64,000 nt of DNA. Source: Sphingomonas kyeonggiensis. Its GTDB lineage: Bacteria; Pseudomonadota; Alphaproteobacteria; Sphingomonadales; Sphingomonadaceae. This document shows positions 49,241-58,200 of this stretch, in pieces (position 1 is the stretch's first letter; each line of letters opens with the position of its first letter). The position numbers were made by a program, and so were the translations under genes. Below the pieces are notes generated by a model, which saw only the letters and a list, made by a program, of their open reading frames with translations, was not told the origin of the DNA and ran no database searches. The DNA is taken from positions 372,001 to 436,000 of the forward strand of contig NZ_JAUSTJ010000003.1 of NCBI RefSeq assembly GCF_030812785.1. Reading direction: 5' to 3'.

Positions 49241-52200
49241 TCAGAACTTCAGACTCAGCGTCGCCCGGCCGCCATGCTCGCGCACCCCGCTGCCCAGCAT
49301 GCCGCTATACCCGATGCGCAGGTCGAGCTTGTCGCTGAGGTCGACGATGAGGTTGAGGTTCGCCGCCGCCGCGAAGCGGTCGATCTCCGCCGAGCGGACG
49401 GTGAACGCCTGGTCCGCCGCCGCGGTCAGGGCGATGAGCGGATTGGCGGCGCGGTCGCCAAAGGCGGTGCGCAGGCCGACATTGCCGCCCAGCCGCACGC
49501 CACCGGTGTCGCCGCCGGCCAGCGGGACCTCGCCGCGCAGGCCCAGCTCGGCAATGCCCAGCACGCTCTTCTGGTCGCGCACGATCAGCGCCACCGGGCC
49601 GCTGGTCTCGGCGAAGCGGCCGAACCGCACCCGGCTGACGCTGCCGGCCAGATAGGGCTCGACAAAGCCGTGCGCGCCGGTCTCGATCCGGTAGCTCAGC
49701 TCGGCAAGGGTCTGGAGCATCACGCCCTGCACCTTGCCGCGCTCGCTGGCGGTGAAGCCGGGCACGGCGATCTGGCGCCGGGCCTTGAGGTCGAGCAGCG
49801 CGAGCGAGGCACCCGCGCGGAAGCGCCAGCCGCCGATCGCGGCGCCGGCATAGAAGCCGCCTCCGGTCCGGTCGATCGTGGCGTGGCTGCCGCGCGCGGT
49901 CGCCGGCACGGTGATGCGAGTATAATGGCCCATCACGCCGGCGCGCCACGAACCGTCCTCGGTCGCCGCGCCCGCGTCCATGCCCAGGATCATGCCGGTG
50001 CGCTCGACGTCATAGCCGGCGGCGTTGCCGTCGCCGTCCACGCTGCCCCAACTGCCGATCACCTGCCCCCAGCCGCCATTGCCCGAAAGCCCGGCATCGG
50101 CCGCCGCGGCCAGTCGGCCGACCACCGCCTCGCGCACGATGCGCTCGTCCTCCAGCGCGGCGCGGGTGGCGTCGGCATAGATTTCGCCCGAAAGCTGGTC
50201 GAGCGCCGCCGGGATCGCGGCGGGGGCGAGGCTGTAGAGGGCGCTCAGCGGCGTCGGATCATAGTTGCCGCTCATCACCGCGGTATCGAGGCGGGTGATC
50301 GTGCTCAGCTGGTTGTAGCTGAGCGGAACCCCGGTGCCGAGGACCGCGGAGAGCTGGTTCGGCGCAAGGAACAACTGAACCTCGTTGGCGGTGTAGATGA
50401 TCTTCGGCCGGAAGGCGAGGCCGAAGCTGTTGAGCCCGGAGACGGTGAAGGTCCCGCTCACCCCGGCATCGGCGTGGAGCAGCACGAAGCTGCTGTTCAT
50501 CGCATAATTGCCGCCCAGGTTGAGGATCTGCAGCGTGCCGTTCAACGTTGCGCTGCCGCTCGCCTGAATCCGGTCGGCGCCGCTCGCCTGGACCTCGACC
50601 GCGAACAGCGAGCCGGCCTGGAACAGCACATTGCCGGCGACATTCAGCGTGCCGACGCTGTTGCCTGGTGCGATCGTGGCGCCGGTCTGCACGACGAGGC
50701 CGCCCACCGTGCCGGTGCCGCCCAGCGTCGCGCCGTTGCCCGCGGTGACGATCGAGCGCGAGAGCAGGCCGTTGATCGCCAGCCGCCCGGCAAGCACGCT
50801 GGTCGCGCCGGTGAAGGCCGAGCTGTCGCCGGTGAAGCTCAGGCTGCCCGTGCCGCTCTTCTCGATCAGGCCCGCGCCCGACAGGCTGCCGGCATAGGTG
50901 CCGGCGCCCGACTGGGCGAACTCCAGCGCGCTGTCGATCCGGATCGCGCCCTGCAGCGAGGCGGTGTCGCCGCGCAGCCTGCCGGCGGCGACGATCGTGC
51001 CGCCGCCATAGCTGTTGGCGCCGGTCAGCGTCGTGGTGCCGTTGCCCGCCTGCACGAAGCCGCCGGTGCCCGACATTGCGTTTGCGAACGTCACTGCGTC
51101 GCTGCGGTTGAGGATCAGCACGCCATTATTGGCGATCGCGCCCGAGAGCGAGCCGGTGGTGCCGCCCGTGCCGATCTGGATCGTGCCGCCCGCGATCGTC
51201 GTGCCGCCGGTCGGGGTGGCCGTGCCGGTCAGCACCAGCGTGCCGGTGCCGGCCTTGGTCAGGGTGCCGGCGCCCGAGATCGTGCCGGCGAAGGACGAGT
51301 TGCCGTTGCCTGCGCCGATGCTCAGCGCGCCGCCGCCCAGGGTGATCGCGCCCGATCCGGTGAGCGTGCCGAGCGACACGCCGAAGCCGGCCAGGTCGAA
51401 GGTGCCCGTGGCGACCTGCTGGAGCGCCGCGACCGTGGCGGTGCCGCTGAACGTCACCGCACCATTGTTGACGATGCCGGTGCCGACCGTGCCGGCCAGC
51501 GTCGCGGTGCCGTTGTTTGCCAGCCCGCCGGCCAGCGTGCCGGTGCTGGTCAGCGTCGCGTCGTTCTGCACCGCGCCGGTCACGGTGCCGGCATTGGTGA
51601 AGACCGCCTGGTTGACCACTCCGCCGGCCAACGAGCTGCCCGCCAGCAGGTTGAGCTGGCCGGCCGTGACCGTGGTCGTGCCGGCATAGCTGTTCGCCCC
51701 GCCCAGGCTGAGCGTGCCGGTGCCGGTCTTGGTCAGCCCGCCCGCGCCCGAAATGGCGGCGGCGATCGTCGCGGAGACGCCGCCCGAGACGTCGATCACC
51801 GAGAAGCCGCCCGTCGTCGCCAGCCCGTCCGCCGCGGTCGCGCCGGCGATCACATAGTCGCTGGTGGTGAAGCGCAGCTCCTGGAACGCCTGGGTGCCCT
51901 GCACAGTGACGTTGCCGCCGGCGCCGCCGCCGAACACCGCGACCTGCCCGCGCCAGGAATCGTTGACACCATAGCCGGTCGGGGCGGTCCAGTTGGTGCC
52001 GCCCGTGCTCCAGATGCCCGCGCCGCCATCGCCGCCTGCCGCGGTCGAGGCGCCGGTCAGGTCGCTGCCATCCCAATATTGGATCGCCTGGGGGCTGCTG
52101 GCGAACAGGATGTTCACTTGGCCCGCGATGTTGGTGAGCAAGGTCGGGGTATAGCCCGCCGGCAGCGCGCCGAGCGCCAGCCCGTTGTCGGTCAGCGTCC

Positions 52201-55200
52201 CGCCATAGTTGAACAGCCGGTAATAGCCCTCGCCGAAGCTCGGCTGGGCGAGGACGTTGAGCGTGCCGTCCAGCGTCAGGTTGCCGCCGATATTGACCAG
52301 GTCGTTGTTCGCCCCGCCGACGGTGCCGGCCTCGCCCAGCTCGAAATTGAGGATCGTCCCCGCGCCGAGCGTCAGGCTGCCGCCGATGTTGAGCGTGCCC
52401 GGGCTGTTGCCCGGATTGAGCGCGGCATTGCCGATGCTCACGTCGCCGTGGAACGTGCCGCTGCCCGCCAGCGTGCCGCCGTTCAGCACCAGGCTGGCGG
52501 CGTTGTTCGTCACGTCGCCGAACGCGCCGTTGATCACCAGCTTGCCGGCATCGACAGTCACCGCGCCGGTGAAGTCGGTGCCGTTGCCGTTCGAGCCGGT
52601 CAGCGTGACCGAGGCGCCCGCCGCCGTGTCCACCACGATCGAGCCGCTGCCCGCGATCACCCCGGCATAGCTGTAGTTGGTCGCATTGGCGAAGGTCAGC
52701 GACGAAGGGACCGGGTTCGCCTCGAACACCGTATCGCCGGTGCCGAGCGTGCCGCCTGCGCCGACGGTCAGCGCCACGCCGCCGCCGATCCGCGTATCGT
52801 CATAGCTGTTGGCCGCGGCCAGGGTGAACGTCGTGGACCCGCCGCCCGACAGGCCGAACCGCACCGTGCCGCCGCTGATCGCGCCGCCAAAGGTCGTGTT
52901 CGCGCCGTCCACGCCCTGCAGCGTCACCATGCCGGCGCCCTGGATGGCATTGGCCAGCGTGATGGCGGTTACGCCCTGGAGGTTGCGCAGGAAGGTGCCG
53001 TTGCCCAGCGTCACCGCGCCGCTGCCCAGCGCCTGGGCATTGTCGAAGCCGAGCGCGCCGCCCTGCACGTCGATTGCGCCCGAGAACGACCCGTTCGTCC
53101 CGGTCAGCACCAGCAGGCCGCTGCCCGTCTTGACCAGCGCGCCATTGCCCTGGATCGTGTTGGCGAAGGTCCGGTCGAGCGCGCCGTCGAAGCCCAGCGC
53201 CGCATTGTTGGTGACGGTCCCCGCGCCGATCGCACCGCCTTCACCCAGCACGAGTATCCCGCCGCTGATCAGCGTGGTGCCGCTATAGTCGCTGGCGCCG
53301 TTCAGCCGCAGCTCGCCAATGCCCGTCTTGGTCAGTCCGCCACTGCCGGTGACCACGCCGTCGAAGGTGGAGAAGGCGGCATTGTTCACCGTCAGCCTCG
53401 CCGTGCCCAGCTGGACCGTGCCGCCATTGCCGTTGAGCGCGCCGATCGTCGTGTCGAAGCCCGCGAGATCGAGCAGCGTTCCGGAGGAGCCGAAATAGTT
53501 GGTGATGCCGGTCACCGCGCCGCTCAGCGTGATGGTCGCGCCCACCTGCTGGTTGCTGAGCTCGCCATTGACCTGGTTGGCGATCGTCGCCGTGCCGAAA
53601 TTGCCCAGCGCGCCGTTGATGATGCCCGTGCTGGCGAAGCTGCTGAAGGTCTGGACGTTGCCGTTGATCACGCCGGTGCCGTGGTTGACCGCGGTGCCGC
53701 CGAGCGACTGCAGCCCGCTCATCGTCCCGTAATTGTCGAAGCTGCCGAAATTCTGGGTCTGGCCGTTGATCACGCCGGTGGCCGCGTTGACCACCGTGCC
53801 GAAGGTCTGGAAGGTAACGAAGGCGGTGATCGTGCCGCTGTTCTCGATCATCGAGAAGTTCTGGATCAGGTCGGCGCTCAGGCTGCCGGTGCCGGTGATC
53901 TCCAGCGTACCGGCATTGACCTGCGCGAAGGACTTCAGCGCCCCCCCGCCATTACCCAGCGCGATGCTGCCGGCCAGGCTCAGCGTGCCGTTGCCGTTCT
54001 TGGTGAAGGTCGATTCGCTGCCATCGGCTCCCGTGACCGTACCGCTGAACAGCGTCGATATATTGTTGTAGCCGGTGTCGAGCCGGCCGCCGCCCAGCGT
54101 AATGGCGCCCGCACCCGCGATCGAGCCGACCTTGGTCTGGAAGCCGTCAAGGTCGAAGGTTCCGCCCGCCTGGACGTTGAGCGCCGATTGCTCTTGGATC
54201 GCCTGGTTGATCCCCAGCCGCAGCGTGCCCGCCGCCACGTCGGTGGCGCCGCTATAGGTGTTGGCGGCGGAGAGGATCAGCGTGCCGGCGCCGGTCTTGT
54301 TCAGGCCCGCGCCGCCCTGGATGATCACGCCGATATCGGCGGTGATGCCGCTCGCGACGTCGAGGATCGAGAAGCCGCCGGTGGTGTTCAGCCGCGCGCT
54401 GGCATCGGACGGGCTCAGCACATAGCCGTCGGTCTCGAAGCGCAGCTCCTCGAAAGCCTGGGTGCCCTCGACGGTGACGGTGCCGCCGGCCGCGCCGGCG
54501 AACACGCCGACCTGGCTCTTCCAGCTGTCGTTGATCGCGTAGCCGGTCGGCCCGGTCCAGTTGGTGTTCGCGGCGTGCCAGGTGCCCGATCCGCCATTGC
54601 CGCCGGCCGCGGCGCTGGCGCCGGCATCGCTGCCATCCCAATATTGCACCGCCTGCGCGCCGCCCAGCCGCACATTCACCTGGCCGTTGATGTTGGTCAG
54701 CACCGTCGCGTCGAGGCCGCCGGCGATCGAGCCGATCAGCAGCTCGTTGTCGGTCAGCGTGCCGCCATAGTTGAACAGCCGGTAATAGCCCGGGCCATAG
54801 CCCGCGCCCCAGGCGATGGTGTTGAGCGTGCCGTTGAGCGTCAGGTTGCCGCCCACCGTGACCAGGTCGTTGTTCGCTCCGCCCGGCGTGCCGGGCTCGC
54901 CCAGCTCGAAATTGAGGATCGTGCCCGCGCCGAGCGTCAGGTTGCCGGCGATGACCAGCGTGCCCGGGCTGTTGCCGGGGTTGAGCTCGGTATTGCCCAG
55001 CGTGACACTGCCGTGGAAGATGCCGCTGCCGCCCAACGACGGTGCGGTGCCGCCGCAGAAGCAGCTGTCGTCGATCAGCATCGTCGCGCTGTTGTTCACC
55101 ACGTCGCCGAAGCTGCCGTTGATCACCAGCCGGCCGCTGAGCACTTCCACCGTGCCGGTGAAATTCTCGGTGGCGCTGTTCGAGCCGGTCAGCGTGACCG

Positions 55201-58200
55201 AGGCGTTGGAATCGGTCTCGACGCTGACGATGCCCGCGCCGATGATCTTGCCGCCATAGCTGTAGTCGATGTCGTTCTGGAAGACGAGCGCGGCGGGCGT
55301 GGTCGGGTCCGAAGGCGCGGCGTCGAAGGTGACGTTACCGGTGCCCAGCGTGCCGTCATAGACGATCAGCGCGACATTGGGGCCGATCTGCGTCGCGCCA
55401 TAGCTGTTGGCGCCGTTGAGCCGGAAGATGCTCCCCGCGAACGGTCCCGAGACGCTGGTGGTGAAATGCACGTCGCCGCCGCTGATCGCGCCGTTCAGGT
55501 CGGTGTTGTTGCCGCCGCCGTCGAAGGTCGCAGCGCCGCCCAGCGCGACCTGGATCTCGTTGTCGATGTCGAGGCGGGTGCAGCCACAGGCGGCGTTGAG
55601 CAGGGTGGTGCCGTTCGCCAGCTTGATCAGGCCGGTGCCGCCCGCATAGTCGCTGCCCAGGCCGAGCGTGCCGGCGGTGACGTTGATCCCGCCGGCGCCC
55701 AGGCCTCCCTCGAACGTGTCGTCGATCAGCAGCGTGCCCGATCCGATCTTGGTCAGCTCGCCCTGGAAGTCGATCGAGCCGAGCAGCTCGAAGGTGAAGT
55801 TGCCGGTGTCGATCGTGCCGCCGCCCGACAGGATCGTCATGTCGCCGGCATAGGCGTTCTTGATCGCCTTCGTCGTCGCGCCATTGTCGATATCGACCAT
55901 CTGGCTGGCGCCGAGCCCGAATTCGCCCACCGCCAGCGTGCCGGCCTGGACCGAGATGGCGCCGACATAGGGGCCGGACAGGCCGTTGAGATTGTCCCCG
56001 TTCAGCGTCAGCGTGCCCGCGCCGAGCTTGGTGATCAGGCCGTCGCCGGCGATCTGGTCCGCGACGACAAGGTCGTCCGAACGATTGAAGATCAGCGTGC
56101 CGCCGCCGATGACGATGTCGCCGGTGCCGAGCGTGCCGATGGTGCCGCCATCGCCCACCTGGATCGTGCCGGTGGGGTTGAGGATCAGCGTGCCGCCGGA
56201 ATAGCTGTTGCTGGCGGTGAGGATCAGCGTGCCGGTGCCGAACTGGCCGAGCAGCCCGCTGCCGCCGACCGCGGTGGCGAGCGTGACGCTGTCCGACCGG
56301 TCGAAGGCGAGCATGCCGTCGGTGGTGATCGTGCCGGTGCCTAGCGTGCCGGCGGTGCCGCCATCGCCGACGATCAGCGTCGCGCCGAGGCCCACTGCCG
56401 TGTTGCCATAGCTGTTGGTGCCGGTCAGCCTGGTGGTGCCGCCGCCATAGCTGTCGGCGAAGATCAGGTTGCCGCCGGTGATGTTCCCGGCCAGCACCGT
56501 CTCGTAGCCGTCGGCGTCGATCGTCGCGGTGCCGCCCAGCGCGATCTGGATCGCATTGGCCAGCGTCAGCGGGGCGCAGCCGCACGAGGCGTTGAGCAGG
56601 GTGGTGGCGTCGGCCAGCTTGATCGTGCCGGTGCCCGCCGCGGTATCGCTGCCCAGCGCCAGCGTGCCGGCGAGGACGTTGATCCCACCGGCGCCGGTGC
56701 CCGCGTCGTTCTCGTCGCGCAGTTCCAGCGTGCCCGATCCGGTCTTGGTCAGCTCGCCCTGGTAATCGACGGCGCCGGACACGGTGAAGCGGTAGCTGTC
56801 GGTATCGATCGTGCCGCCATTGGCCAGGATGGTCACGCCGCCATCATGATCGACGTCCTCGAGCAGCCGGACCGCCGCGCCATCGTCGATCGCGATCAGC
56901 GGGCTGAAGCTCAGCCCCTGCTGGTTGAAGGCCAGCGTGCCGCCCGTGACCAGCGTGGTCCCGTCATAGGCGTTGACGGCGGTGATGTTGAGCGTGCCGC
57001 TGCCGATCTTCTCGAAGCCGAAGCCGCTGGCGATCCCCGTGATCGCACCGCTCTGCGTCGCGACATCGGTGCCCAGCACTTCGAGTTGCATCGCGTTCGA
57101 GGCGAGCAGGATGGTAGGGGCATTGTCGACGCCGTCGGCGAAGCTGATCACCGAACTGGCCGGGCCGACCGTGCCGATGGTATTGTTCGAGGCGCCCGCC
57201 GCACCGGTCTCGCCGATCACCAGCTTGCCGTTCACCGCGATGGTGCCGGTCAGCGCGTTGTTGCCGAACAGGCTCAGCGTGCTGCCGCTGGCGACCGTGA
57301 TCTCCAGGTCGGACGCGATTGCGCCGCCCGTGCTGCCGAACACCGCGCTTTCCCCGGCGACGGTCGTCAGGGCGCCGGTGCCCGACGATTCGATCGTTCC
57401 GGTGCCGGTGATGCCGAGTGCCTGGCCGAGCGACAGGTCGTAATTCCCGATATCGAGCGTGCCGCCGCCCAGCACGATGTCCGCGCCGGCCAGGGCGTTC
57501 ACGTTGCTCTGCAACAGGGTGCCGTCGTTGATCGTGATCGTGCCGGTGAAGCTGTTGCTGCCCGCCAGCGTCAGGATGCCGCTGCCGGCCTTGGTCAGCC
57601 CGCTGCCCGAGAGCGCACTCATCAGCAGCACGTTGTTGCCGTTGGTGTCGAAGACGCCGCCGGCGCTGCCGATCGGGTCCAGGCGCGCGGAAATGTCGGT
57701 CGTGGTGCCGGCGGCCCATTGCAGCCCGCCGCCGTTCAGCGTGATGTTGCCGCTGCCGAAATTGCCGCTGCCGGTGAAACTGATCAGCCCCCCGGTGATC
57801 CGCGTGCCGCCGGTATAGCTGTTGGCGCCGGTCAGCTCGAGCACGCCGGGACCGGCCTGCTCCACCGATCCGTCGCCGTCGATCGCGTTCGATACGGTCT
57901 GCGCGTCGGCACGGGCGAAGACCAGGCTGGCGCCGCTCGCGATGGTGACATTGCCGGTTCCCAGCGTGCCGCTGGTCGCGCCGCTGCCGCCCGCGCCGAT
58001 CTGCAGCACGCCGCCATCGATCGTCGTGCTGCCGCTATAGTCATTGTCGCCGCTGAGGATCAGCGTGCCGATGCCGGCCTTGCGGATATTCTGGGTGCCG
58101 GTGACCGTACCGGCGAAATCGCCGCCATAGATCAGGGTCTCGGCGCCGTCGTTCTGCAGCGTGCCGGCGCCTTCGAGGCTCTGGAGCGTCGTGACGGGCT

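Noticed and set aside
49274..56344. A 2,356-codon open frame on the plus strand opposite the autotransporter
   Set aside because: It mirrors the codon pattern of the repeat-rich minus-strand gene in a GC-rich genome; its product is low-complexity A/R/D/G and has no start signal or domain.
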